Notes under the pieces: model-generated | What the model was told of the DNA's origin: nothing | The model's database searches: none | The model's input: the letters and a program-made list of their open reading frames with translations, nothing else | Position numbers and translations under genes: made by a program | In this document: piece by piece, positions 17,524 to 26,465 of the stretch | Numbering within the stretch: the first letter of the stretch is position 1 | Layout of the letters: each line of letters opens with the position of its first letter | DNA from: UBA2336 sp036787955 | Lineage (GTDB): Bacteria; Bacteroidota; Bacteroidia; Cytophagales; Cyclobacteriaceae | DNA length: 64,000 nt | NCBI GenBank assembly: GCA_036787955.1 | Contig: DAIQOI010000003.1 | Location: forward strand, 248,001 to 312,000 | Reading direction: 5' to 3'

Positions 17524-18874
17524 TACTGCGTACAGAAGAGCAATTGAGTACTACCGCTCAACTTCAGGTTTTACAAATATAGTTCCTCTGATTTTTTTAC
17601 TTATATCATTTTTTTATTGTCTTCCTCTTGGCCGATACAATGTTGGCGGCTTTGATTCGGATTTCCGCATATACGACTTTATGATTTTGTTGGTGTTCGG
17701 ATTTTATTTGTTAAATCAGGACGTCGCTCGTGAAATAAGCCGAATTCTTCATGTTCAGGATTTATTTACAAAATGGATTAAGTGGCTGATTGTTTTGTTG
17801 ATTCTAAGTATTTTCATAGCTACTTTCTATAGTGGCATAACTTTCCTGCTGCCGCGCTTAATCAGGCTTTACCGTTTTATCTCGTATCTAATAGTGCCAT
17901 TTTTCGTGATTGCGGCTGTGCGTACTAGAACGCAATATTTAACCGTATTCAATACTTTCTTTCTCTTGACTGCAGTAACTGCTTTAATAGCCTTTCTACA
18001 AGGCCTCAATTACCTGCCAAATTTCTGGCCAGAATATTGGGTGGAAATGTACAGCGAAAACGATGCGCCTGTGGCAACTTTATCTCCGCATCATAAGCAT
18101 ATAGGGGTAGTTATGCTGGTAGGTGTATGTATTGGATTGGGCTATTTTCTAATTGTGCGAAATTTTTTCCTGAAGTTCCTGATTGCTGTAAGTATTCTGG
18201 TGATGTTCACCGTTCCTTTATTTGCGGGCACCCGTACCTATCTCTTAGGTTTTGTGGGCGTTTTTCCTGCTTTGATATATATTGGACGAGTTCAATTTAT
18301 TGCCTCGCTTACATTTTTAGTGATCATAGCTTATTTCACTTTAAGTGCCGGCGGAGAGCAAATAACTGAGCGTGTTGAACAAAAATTTGAAAAGCGTGTT
18401 GCCTCCCGCGTAGAGCGTTTTGGCTATGAAGGCCTTTATAGGGAGAGGACGGTCATATACGAGGATATTTTAAGAGCCATTATACAGCATCCGTATTTAC
18501 TGTTGACAGGTACAGGTTATCAGAATATTTTTTCTTTTATAGGCGCCAATGGGGCTCACAATAATTACCTTCAGGCTATGATGGAATTAGGTTTGCTTGG
18601 ATTTTTTGTGTTTATCAGTTTTCTGGTGCTATTATGGCGAAACCTTAAATGGTCTATGAAAATAAAGGACAGACAAATTTCCATTCTTTCACAATATACA
18701 TGGGTTGCATTTGCTGGTATTCTTATGACCATGTTTGTGGGAGAAACAATTTGGGGGCAGGCTGCCATGTTTACGCTTGCTGGTCAGCTGTCATTTCTAT
18801 TTGCTCTTGCTATATCACCGCTTTACTGGATAAGCCGATATCAGAAGCTTTTTACTACGGAAAGTGAACGATAA
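17504..18874 (+). CDS. O-antigen polymerase/ligase family protein (Wzy/WaaL-like)
   Basis: 456 residues from a GTG start, with roughly ten to twelve hydrophobic segments. The large periplasmic loop precedes the Wzy_C hallmark LTGTGYQNIFSFIGANGA followed by HNNYLQAMMELGLLGF, seen in O-antigen ligases and polymerases. Arg-rich RVASRVERFGYEGLYRERT also lies in this loop, as expected for substrate binding. It either polymerises repeat units or ligates the finished glycan to an acceptor. Because an ABC exporter is present and no flippase was seen, ligase or partial-polymerase roles are both open. Confidence 0.86.
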   Translation: MNTESVNTAYRRAIEYYRSTSGFTNIVPLIFLLISFFYCLPLGRYNVGGFDSDFRIYDFMILLVFGFYLLNQDVAREISRILHVQDLFTKWIKWLIVLLILSIFIATFYSGITFLLPRLIRLYRFISYLIVPFFVIAAVRTRTQYLTVFNTFFLLTAVTALIAFLQGLNYLPNFWPEYWVEMYSENDAPVATLSPHHKHIGVVMLVGVCIGLGYFLIVRNFFLKFLIAVSILVMFTVPLFAGTRTYLLGFVGVFPALIYIGRVQFIASLTFLVIIAYFTLSAGGEQITERVEQKFEKRVASRVERFGYEGLYRERTVIYEDILRAIIQHPYLLLTGTGYQNIFSFIGANGAHNNYLQAMMELGLLGFFVFISFLVLLWRNLKWSMKIKDRQISILSQYTWVAFAGILMTMFVGETIWGQAAMFTLAGQLSFLFALAISPLYWISRYQKLFTTESER

Positions 18875-20366
18875 CTTAGTAACTTGGATTAATCCGTATG
18901 AGACTGTTGAAGTGAGTCTTCTTAATAAACGGATTTTTTCCGCCAGTGATTTCATTATTGTTGCAGTTCCTCTATTGTGGCAAAGCCTTGATAGAGCGCA
19001 AATACTTAAAAAACTGGAACATGTTCATGCAGTTCATTCAGGCCTGCCTTATGGGGGACATAGATTGTTTAAAGAATTACAAACAGTTTCTTTAAACTGG
19101 AATTTTTTATCGCCTAATGAAAAAATTAACAACTATTCCTGGAAGGCCACCGAGCATTTTATTGCATTTCGTAAAGAAACATTTCTTGCTTTAGGCGGAT
19201 TTGATACATCATTTACACTAACCGGGTCAATTGCTGAATTTTGTTACCGTGTTATGAGATCAGGTGGGCTGGTGGAGTATGTGCCACCTGCCGAACATGT
19301 ATTATATGAAAATGTTGCTTCTAAGACCTCGGCAAGTGATGTTGTGCTTTTTGCTGCCAGACATCTTAGTATTAATTATGCCCGATTGCTCAAGTTTTAT
19401 TTTTTTCTTACTATGCAACCAGTATTTATTTCAATTAAAAATTTTCAGTCAGAAAGAAATGATATTGCTCTTTCGGGCATTGTGTTTAACAGGCCTCTGA
19501 AGTCAGTCAGCGAATATACAGCTATTATTCCGACCATTCTTCGCTATGATTATATTGTCAAAAGCATTGAATCGTTAAAATGTAGTGAATTTCCTCCCCG
19601 TGAAATTATTGTGGTAGATCAGACACCGATTCATCTACGTAAGCCACAGATATATGAACCTTATATTCGTGAAGGTATTCTTCGTGTATTTTATCTCGAT
19701 AAACCCGGGCAATGCACTTCACGTAACCTTGCGATCCGAGAAGCAAGAACTGATTGGTTGCTTTTTTTTGAAGACGATACAGTTGCGTGGCCAGGCATGA
19801 TGCAGGAACACAAATACCTCATTGAGCATTCTCTTGCTGATGTAAGCACCGGAGTGTCGTTGGCTCCGTGGAAAGATGAAAGTTACATACTCGTAAAGAA
19901 CAGAAAGTACCATGTTTCTGATGTATTAGCTACAGGGAATTGCTTTATGAAAAAAGATACTGCGCTTTCAGTTGGTGGTTTACACCCGGCATTTGACCAA
20001 GGACCAGGTGCAGATGATGACTTTGGGAGGAGATTGTTTCTATCTGGTAAACTGATTCTGTTTAATTACAAGGCCATTCAGACTCACTATAAAGCCCCCA
20101 TAGGTGGCATGAGAGCGCACGGTGTGTGGTGGCGAAATGCATCCTCTTTATCGGATGCTTATCCTCCTCCAACACAGGCTTTTGTGATCAGAAAATATTA
20201 TCCTTCAAAGTATCAGATTTTACAGTTTTTAATTTTCTATTTAAAAGCTAAAAACAACAAGGGTTGGGCTTTTATTCTTCACGTGGTTTTTTTTCCCTTC
20301 AGAATTTTTAAATCTATTCGCTTATCATCGGCCTTATTAAAGAAATTTAACAACCAAAACCAGTAA
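18864..20366 (+). CDS. Glycosyltransferase family 2 with extra N-terminal half-domain
   Basis: 500 residues, GTG start overlapping the previous gene. Residues about 218-440 are a normal GT2 catalytic domain: YTAIIPTILRYDYIVKSIESL, REIIVVDQTP, GQCTSRNLAIREARTDWLLF followed by FEDDT (metal-binding acidic cluster near 302) and GADDDFGRRLFLSG. Residues about 1-200 resemble only the back half of another GT2 domain (FIAFRKETFLALGGFDTSF and FCYRVMRSGGLVEYVPPAEH), with no nucleotide-binding front half. The N-terminal part may be a degenerate duplicate or an acceptor-binding platform. A hydrophobic C-terminus may attach it to the membrane. Confidence 0.82.
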   Translation: MNDNLVTWINPYETVEVSLLNKRIFSASDFIIVAVPLLWQSLDRAQILKKLEHVHAVHSGLPYGGHRLFKELQTVSLNWNFLSPNEKINNYSWKATEHFIAFRKETFLALGGFDTSFTLTGSIAEFCYRVMRSGGLVEYVPPAEHVLYENVASKTSASDVVLFAARHLSINYARLLKFYFFLTMQPVFISIKNFQSERNDIALSGIVFNRPLKSVSEYTAIIPTILRYDYIVKSIESLKCSEFPPREIIVVDQTPIHLRKPQIYEPYIREGILRVFYLDKPGQCTSRNLAIREARTDWLLFFEDDTVAWPGMMQEHKYLIEHSLADVSTGVSLAPWKDESYILVKNRKYHVSDVLATGNCFMKKDTALSVGGLHPAFDQGPGADDDFGRRLFLSGKLILFNYKAIQTHYKAPIGGMRAHGVWWRNASSLSDAYPPPTQAFVIRKYYPSKYQILQFLIFYLKAKNNKGWAFILHVVFFPFRIFKSIRLSSALLKKFNNQNQ

Positions 20367-21448
20367 TGGATGTAATTTTCTGTACCAGTGAATTTCCTCC
20401 AGGCCCTGGGGGTATAGGTATGCAGGCTTATGCGCTGTCAATGGAATTTTACAAACGTGGTGCTTCCATTCACGTGATTACTGCTGCCCGTAAAGAGTTT
20501 GGTCATGAAGATTTCGACAAAAGTCAGCCGTTTAAAATAACTCGCTATGATATAGGCTCATCAAATTTCTATAAGCTTTATACACACCTTAAACTTTTTT
20601 GGTGTTATCGGAAAAAAGCACCATATTTTATTTTATCTGGCTCTGCGCAGCAGTTGCTTGCATTTTTAATCAGGTTAATTTTTGATGCTAAAATCATACA
20701 AATTTTACACGGTCATGAGGTTTTAATGGTTCGCGGAATAAAAAAGGAATTGCTGAAAGCATCTCTTAGATGGTGTAATTACGTTATCGCTGTTTCTGAA
20801 TTTTCGAAAAACATTTTACTAAGAAATGGGATTGATGTTCCGGTGAGAGTAATTCCGAATGGTGTGTATATTAAGGAAGACTCTAAAGTGACTCGAAACA
20901 GGAACCATCCGGTGCATTTGATTACGGTAGGGTCTGTAACACACCGAAAAGGGCAAATTAATGTAGTACATGCTTTGCCTTTTATTAAGCAGATAGTTGG
21001 CTCTGTTGAATATCATTTAGTAGGGATTCCATTTGAAAAGAAAGTTGTTTTTGAAACAGCCAATAATTTAGGAGTTGCTGATGTTGTTTTTATTCATGGA
21101 GTATTAGCCGATATCCGCCGGGACGAAATACTTAGTAATTCTCATATATTCATGATGCTCAGCCAAAATTTACAAAATGGCGATGTTGAGGGATTCGGGA
21201 TAGCTGTTCTTGAGGCGAATGCTTTCGGTATCCCGGCAATAGGCTCGAGGGATACAGGAGTTGAGCAGGTTATTAAGCATGGGGTCACAGGGTTGCTAGT
21301 TAATCCTCTAGAACCCCTTGAAGTTGCTTGTGCCGTGAAGGAAATTTTAAACAACTATTCTGAATTTTCTGAGAATAGTAAAAGATGGGCTTCTGAACAT
21401 CGTTGGGAACAAATATCGGAACGATACTGGGAAATGATGATATCATGA
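20366..21448 (+). CDS. Glycosyltransferase family 4
   Basis: 360 residues; the ATG shares a base with the preceding TAA (TAATG), so translation is probably coupled. The glycine-rich start CTSEFPPGPGGIGMQAYAL is the typical GT4 acceptor loop; ILHGHEVLMVRG, VIAVSEFSKNILL, VIPNGVY, TVGSVTHRKGQINV and EGFGIAVLEANAFGIPAIG (E-x7-E) complete the fold. It closely resembles enzymes transferring mannose, rhamnose or N-acetyl hexosamines, but the sugar cannot be read from sequence. Confidence 0.92.
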   Translation: MDVIFCTSEFPPGPGGIGMQAYALSMEFYKRGASIHVITAARKEFGHEDFDKSQPFKITRYDIGSSNFYKLYTHLKLFWCYRKKAPYFILSGSAQQLLAFLIRLIFDAKIIQILHGHEVLMVRGIKKELLKASLRWCNYVIAVSEFSKNILLRNGIDVPVRVIPNGVYIKEDSKVTRNRNHPVHLITVGSVTHRKGQINVVHALPFIKQIVGSVEYHLVGIPFEKKVVFETANNLGVADVVFIHGVLADIRRDEILSNSHIFMMLSQNLQNGDVEGFGIAVLEANAFGIPAIGSRDTGVEQVIKHGVTGLLVNPLEPLEVACAVKEILNNYSEFSENSKRWASEHRWEQISERYWEMMIS

Positions 21449-22122
21449 ATCCTGTTCAAACCTTTTTTAATAAAACCGAAAATTATCTGCATCGCAGATT
21501 TGAAATTAAACTTAGAATAGAATTAGTATCACATTTGTTGGGTGATTTAGTCAATAAGAAAATTTTAGATGCTGGATGTGGTGATGGTAGTTTAAGCCTT
21601 AGCTACCTTGAAAAAAATCAAGTTGTTTTCTGTGATGTAGCTGAGAATATGCTTGAGCTTGTGAAAAGGCAGATTCCGGAAAAATTCAGATCATCAGCTA
21701 CACTTTATAATGGAACTTTAGAACAATATCCGGTATCAGATCAGTTTGATGTAATTCTATGCATCGGTGTGCTTGCGCACGTTGACTCTGTTGAAAATAC
21801 AATTGAGCGATTATCAGGTCTTATTAAAGTCAAGGGCTTGCTTGTTCTGCAATTTTCTGATGCTGGTCATTGGCTCACTCGTTTTAACCTTAAGAATTCA
21901 AACTATGGCTACAAACTAAACACAATATACTATAAAGATTTACTAAAAACATGCAAAGACTATGGCTTTATTCTGAAAAGGGAAGTACGATATCATTTTT
22001 TACTTCCTGGAATGGGAAGATTTCCTGATAAATTCTTATTTAAATTTCAAAAAACGATCATGAAGTATCGTTTTTTATCAATGTTATGTACCGATTATAT
22101 CTTGGTGATGGAGAAAAATTAA
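21445..22122 (+). CDS. Class I SAM-dependent methyltransferase
   Basis: 225 residues from the ATG at 21445 (ATGA overlap with the glycosyltransferase); a TTG at 21403 would extend it into that gene and is rejected. Motif I is KILDAGCGDGSLSLSYL, followed by VVFCDVAENMLELVK, FDVILCIGVLAHVDSVENTI and GLLVLQFSDAGHW. Methyltransf_11/25 type, ubiE-like fold. It is the fourth methyltransferase in the locus and probably O-methylates a glycan residue. One base separates its stop from the next GTG start. Confidence 0.85.
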   Translation: MNPVQTFFNKTENYLHRRFEIKLRIELVSHLLGDLVNKKILDAGCGDGSLSLSYLEKNQVVFCDVAENMLELVKRQIPEKFRSSATLYNGTLEQYPVSDQFDVILCIGVLAHVDSVENTIERLSGLIKVKGLLVLQFSDAGHWLTRFNLKNSNYGYKLNTIYYKDLLKTCKDYGFILKREVRYHFLLPGMGRFPDKFLFKFQKTIMKYRFLSMLCTDYILVMEKN

Positions 22123-22123
22123 G

Positions 22124-23257
22124 GTGAGCAAATCCTTATTCATATTTTCCGATACTCCGTTCTATAAAAAAAATGGTAGTATATACATATTTGAGCCTAC
22201 ACTTCGTGAAATAGAGGAAATTTCTGTTCTGTTTGATAAGATCATCTGGATGTCTTACCTGCGTGGCTCTTACCCTGAATCGAATGCAAGACAACCAATG
22301 ACCAGCAATATTTATCCAGTCTGTCTTCCTGATTTTCGAGGTGGTAATCGATGGTATTCTAAGCTGAGGGTGCTTTTATCACTGCCTTTACAATTTATTT
22401 ACTTTATATGGTGGTGCAGGAAAGCAAAAATCATTCATGCCAGGGGTCCGTCTGTTCCTGCGATGCTTGTATTGTTGTATTCATTTCTTGATTGGCGCAG
22501 AAGATATTGGTACAAGTATGCAGGTAACTGGGATGAAATTCATCTACCTCTTTCATATCGGATTCAACGTTTTCTTTTGTTGAGTCAGCCGCATAAAAAT
22601 TTTTTTATTACTGTTAACGGAATACGGTGCCACATGCATGAGCGTTTTTTGAATTTTGAAAATCCTTGTTTAAGTGACTCTGAATTAAGAAGAGCCTCAT
22701 ATATTAATAAAAATTTTTCTGGTCCCTGGAATATATGTTTTGTTGGGAATCTGGCACCTTTCAAAGGTGCAGTTCGTTTGGTGCAAGCACTCACTGATCC
22801 TTTGATTGCACGCAAAATAAAATTGGTTTGGATTGTTGGGAATGGCGTTGAAATGAACGAATTACTGGAGCTGAAGGGGCGGGTTCCGTTTGAGATGTGT
22901 CTTACAGGCTCTATGTCGCGGCAGGATATTTTTACAGAAGTGTATGCTCAGAGTCACTTTCTTATTCTTCCCAGCGAATCAGAAGGTTTTCCTAAAGTTA
23001 TCCCAGAAGCTGCAGCACATCGCTGCATACCTGTAGTAACCGATATATCAGTAGTAAGTCAATATATACATCATGGTATTAACGGCTATTTACTAAAGGA
23101 TGGTTCGTCTGAAAGTATCAGGGAAATTTTAAAAAATGTAATTTTTCAGAAAAGCGAAGCTGAATTGAGTTCTATAGCTGAGGCTGCAGCACTTTTGGCT
23201 AAAAGCTTTACATATGAAAAGTATCAGGCAAAAGTAAAATATCACTTTGTTGATTAA
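22124..23257 (+). CDS. Glycosyltransferase family 4
   Basis: 377 residues, GTG start two bases after the previous stop. The N-terminal half is less regular (SLFIFSDTPFYKKNGSIYIF), but KIIHARGPSVPAML, ICFVGNLAPFKGAVRLVQAL, LVWIVGNG and LPSESEGFPKVIPEAAAHRC (E-x7-E) with IPVVTDISVVSQYI give a clear GT4 donor domain. A hydrophobic patch near residues 75-95 (LLSLPLQFIYFIWW) may be a membrane-contact helix. 12 bases separate it from the next gene. Confidence 0.87.
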   Translation: MSKSLFIFSDTPFYKKNGSIYIFEPTLREIEEISVLFDKIIWMSYLRGSYPESNARQPMTSNIYPVCLPDFRGGNRWYSKLRVLLSLPLQFIYFIWWCRKAKIIHARGPSVPAMLVLLYSFLDWRRRYWYKYAGNWDEIHLPLSYRIQRFLLLSQPHKNFFITVNGIRCHMHERFLNFENPCLSDSELRRASYINKNFSGPWNICFVGNLAPFKGAVRLVQALTDPLIARKIKLVWIVGNGVEMNELLELKGRVPFEMCLTGSMSRQDIFTEVYAQSHFLILPSESEGFPKVIPEAAAHRCIPVVTDISVVSQYIHHGINGYLLKDGSSESIREILKNVIFQKSEAELSSIAEAAALLAKSFTYEKYQAKVKYHFVD

Positions 23258-23269
23258 CGCTATTAATTA

Positions 23270-24310
23270 ATGCGAATACTTTTATTAAGTGATAAAACCC
23301 CTAATGCAATTAACTGGTTAAATGCATTGAATAGTCAACCTGGGGTTTTTGCCTCAATATGGTCCATGCGTAGGGCCAAACTTCCGGTTCAGTTTTTCTT
23401 CTTTGTATGGGCTATAATACAACTAAGGATTGTTGTGAAGCGTCTTAAGCCTGAACTTATTATAGGCTATAGGACAACAAGCTACGGTTTTTTGGCTGCT
23501 TGTGCCGGAACCAAACCCATTATTTTGGCTGCTCAGGGCGAATCGGATGTTTGGCCTCCAGGTCATTGGACTAATTTTTTTACATCAAGAATGGCACGAT
23601 TTGCTATTCAAAGAGCATCCTTAATTCATGCGTGGGCTAAACATATGGCTGAATCGCTTTATCACCACGGTGCTTCCCCACAAAAAGTTCTTGTGCTGCA
23701 TAGAGGTATTTTGCTGGAAAAATTTTCCTTTCTACTACCCTTTTCGCACCCATCCGAAATCCGCTTTATATGTACTCGTTCTTTGTATCCTGAGTATCAT
23801 CATGATCTTATACTAAAAATGTTAAAGTCCATTGAAGAGATTTTTTCTGATATAATCTTCAAAATGTACATTGTAGGAGATGGTGTAATGAAGGATGAAT
23901 TGATGAAACTTAGTGAAGACCTTCAACTTCGAAGTTCCGTAATTTGGACAGGAAGCGTATCACCTGATAAAGTGGGTCAGTGGTTACAGGAGGCTGATAT
24001 TTACATTTCCCTTCCGGATACCGAAGGTATCTCTTCTTCACTACTCGAGGCCATGGCATGTGGTTGTTTTCCTATTGTTACAGACTTACCGGCAAACAGA
24101 GAGTGGATACTAAATTCGCAATGCGGAAAACTGGTCCAGTTACAGATTGAATCAATAGTTGCAGCTTGTAAAGATGTGATTTTAAACCGTCATAGGCTAT
24201 TAGATGGAGTTTTGCAAAACCGGAAAATTGTTGAAGAGCGTGCTGACGCTGTGAAGAATAATGCGATTTTTCTTGAACATTATAGAATAATTTGTCAATG
24301 TGCGGAATAG
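23270..24310 (+). CDS. Glycosyltransferase family 4
   Basis: 346 residues from ATG. GT4 features are LKPELIIGYRTTSYGFLAA, IILAAQGESDVWPP (acceptor-side loop), SLIHAWAKHM, VLHRGILLEKF, MYIVGDGVMKDELM and SLPDTEGISSSLLEAMACG (E-x7-E) with FPIVTDLPANREWI. Related to WcaL/EpsD-like enzymes; specificity unknown. It overlaps the asparagine synthase-like gene by 13 bases. Confidence 0.87.
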   Translation: MRILLLSDKTPNAINWLNALNSQPGVFASIWSMRRAKLPVQFFFFVWAIIQLRIVVKRLKPELIIGYRTTSYGFLAACAGTKPIILAAQGESDVWPPGHWTNFFTSRMARFAIQRASLIHAWAKHMAESLYHHGASPQKVLVLHRGILLEKFSFLLPFSHPSEIRFICTRSLYPEYHHDLILKMLKSIEEIFSDIIFKMYIVGDGVMKDELMKLSEDLQLRSSVIWTGSVSPDKVGQWLQEADIYISLPDTEGISSSLLEAMACGCFPIVTDLPANREWILNSQCGKLVQLQIESIVAACKDVILNRHRLLDGVLQNRKIVEERADAVKNNAIFLEHYRIICQCAE

Positions 24311-26154
24311 CTGGCTTAGTATATCTTGATAAAAATCAAAATGTGGATGAATCTGTATTACTACCCATGCGCGATGTCTTGGCCCATCGAGGTCCTGACG
24401 GTTCGGGAATTTACCTTCACGAGCAATGCGGTTTAGTTCACAGACGGTTGTCAGTTATTGATTTATCAGATAGAGCTGCTCAGCCTTTTATTTCGGCTGA
24501 TGGGAGATATGTGATTGTGTACAATGGTGAAATTTTTAACTACCAGGAGCTTCGATCGGAACTTGCAAAACACAATTACGTATTTCGTACTACAAGCGAC
24601 ACTGAAGTGTTGTTGTATTCCTTTATTCACTACCGCGAAAATTGTCTGGATAAACTGAATGGCATGTTTGCCTTTGCTATTTGGGATAACAATGAAAAAA
24701 CTCTTTTTGTTGCTCGTGATCGTGTAGGCGTAAAACCGCTTTATTATTATCTGGATAAGGATCGCTTTGTATTTGCATCCGAACCAAAGGCAATATTCAA
24801 GTCGGGTATAAAACCAATAATTAATACCGAATCCTTGGATGAATTATTGTTGTTCAGATATGTGGCAGGCGAGCAGACAGTATTTAAAAATGTATATCGC
24901 TTGCTTCCTGGCCATGCAGGTTGGCTTAAACAAGGAAGATTCTATTACTACAGATGGTGGAATTTGCCGGAAAAAATTAGAGCCAATCGGGAGATACCCG
25001 TGAAGGATCCCTTTACCACCTTTGAAGATATTTTTTATAGTGCTGTAAAATATAGAACAATCAGTGATGTACCCGTAGGTTTAATGCTTAGTGGTGGGCT
25101 TGATTCCGGAAGTGTCGCGGCTGCTTTACATTATAATGGGGAAAAAGATATATCCGGGTTTACATTCAGTTTCCATGATCCTTTATATGACGAGGCTCTT
25201 TTAGCAAAACAAGTATGTTTAAGGTTTGGGCTTAAGTTCAATGTAATGTCCGCCAGTTCAGAGCAGATTGTTCAAGCATTAAAGGATGCCGCTTGGTTTT
25301 ATGATGAACCACTAGTACATCAGAATGATGTACCTATGCTGATTTTGGCAAAATATGCCAAAAGAAAAGTGACCGTTCTTTTGTCAGGTGAAGGTGCCGA
25401 TGAACTTATGGGAGGATACGTGCGGTATAAACCCTTAAATAATTATCGGTTGTTGCCGATTGGCTCTATGGTAGCCAACTTATTAAAATTTATACCATCA
25501 TCAGGAATAGTTAACAGATACGATAAGCTAAGTCGATACCTTAGAAACGATGCGATTTCCAGTTTGGTGCTTCTGAACTCTTCAAATATTTATCCATCGG
25601 ATCTATCATCAATTGGGATCAAAATAGATTTGGATAAATTTGAATACAGAAAAAAGATTTACAAGGAGGCTTTGGAATTATATCCAGTTGAACCAGCCAG
25701 ACAAGCCATGTATATGGATTTGTTTATTCACCTTGCTTCTATTCTTGATCGTAATGATCGTATGACCATGGGGGCAGGTATTGAATGCAGGGTACCGTTT
25801 TTAGACTATCGGTTATTGGAATGGATTCCTTCTTTACCAACCAAACTATTACTTAGAGGAAAAAAGGGTAAAAACCTGCTCTTTAAAACAATGGGCAAAT
25901 ATCTGCCTGAAGAAGTTAGGAAATTTAGAAAGCTAGGATTTAGTGTTCCTTGGAAACATTACATAAATAAAAATGATGAGCTAAGTTATATATTGCAAAA
26001 TATTGCAAAAGGGTCTCTCTCAGACCTTTATCCTCAATTAAACAATTTGGGTTGCTCAAAAATAGTAAGTCTTTCAACAGAGTTCAATGAGACCTTGCTT
26101 CGGCAACTCCTCATGGTGGAAATTTGGAAAAATGAGTACCTAAATAAATTTTAA
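24298..26154 (+). CDS. asnB: Glutamine-dependent asparagine synthase-like amidotransferase
   Basis: 618 residues from the ATG at 24298, which places the nucleophile at Cys2 (MCGIAGLVYL); TTG 24292 would bury it. N-terminal class II glutaminase: HRGPDGSGIY, VHRRLSVIDLS, VYNGEIFNY. The C-terminal synthetase domain has the pyrophosphate loop LMLSGGLDSGSVAA (about 262-275), LLSGEGADELMGGY and DRMTMGAGIECRVPFLDY. In polysaccharide loci such proteins can amidate uronic acids rather than make free asparagine; that use here is inferred from context. 311 non-coding bases follow. Confidence 0.9.
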   Translation: MCGIAGLVYLDKNQNVDESVLLPMRDVLAHRGPDGSGIYLHEQCGLVHRRLSVIDLSDRAAQPFISADGRYVIVYNGEIFNYQELRSELAKHNYVFRTTSDTEVLLYSFIHYRENCLDKLNGMFAFAIWDNNEKTLFVARDRVGVKPLYYYLDKDRFVFASEPKAIFKSGIKPIINTESLDELLLFRYVAGEQTVFKNVYRLLPGHAGWLKQGRFYYYRWWNLPEKIRANREIPVKDPFTTFEDIFYSAVKYRTISDVPVGLMLSGGLDSGSVAAALHYNGEKDISGFTFSFHDPLYDEALLAKQVCLRFGLKFNVMSASSEQIVQALKDAAWFYDEPLVHQNDVPMLILAKYAKRKVTVLLSGEGADELMGGYVRYKPLNNYRLLPIGSMVANLLKFIPSSGIVNRYDKLSRYLRNDAISSLVLLNSSNIYPSDLSSIGIKIDLDKFEYRKKIYKEALELYPVEPARQAMYMDLFIHLASILDRNDRMTMGAGIECRVPFLDYRLLEWIPSLPTKLLLRGKKGKNLLFKTMGKYLPEEVRKFRKLGFSVPWKHYINKNDELSYILQNIAKGSLSDLYPQLNNLGCSKIVSLSTEFNETLLRQLLMVEIWKNEYLNKF

Positions 26155-26465
26155 TGGGAGTTACAGATATTACGGATAAGGCAAACTTTTTGAACAGAAA
26201 CAGATTTGTAAACTTATGTTTACAGGACTGCTTAACTATTATCAGCCATTAATTCGTTAAAATAAGAGGTCTTGCAAGGACCTGAAAGAATAGAAATGTT
26301 GCATTCATGGGATTTTCATTGGATACATAAAATAGTTAAGCAACCCAGATAATGCAAACCAGTCCATTTCACCAAGGCCGAATCGGGCCTTTACACGGTT
26401 ACTTAGTCGTTACCTTTATGTTATTTGAAGTGCACGATGCTATTGTAAAAAAACGAAACTGAAGA
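26155..26465 (+). other. Structured intergenic region (nested inverted repeats)
   Basis: 311 bases with no credible gene. TGCTTAACTATT (26229-26240) is the exact reverse complement of AATAGTTAAGCA (26331-26342). Inside it AGGTC (26267-26271) pairs with GACCT (26279-26283). Upstream is a 7-base hairpin TGTAAAC/GTTTACA (26207-26224) and downstream AAGGCC/GGCCTT (26374-26391). TACCTTTA at 26411-26418 is one mismatch from the -7 promoter box and lies about 48 bases before the next ATG. Together these suggest a transcript end and a new promoter or structured leader for the CapK-like gene. No long T run is present. Confidence 0.45.

Noticed and set aside
26229..26342. 12-base inverted repeat as terminal repeats of a small transposable element
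   Set aside because: No target-site duplication, no transposase remnant, and only 90 bases between arms; kept as a structural element instead.
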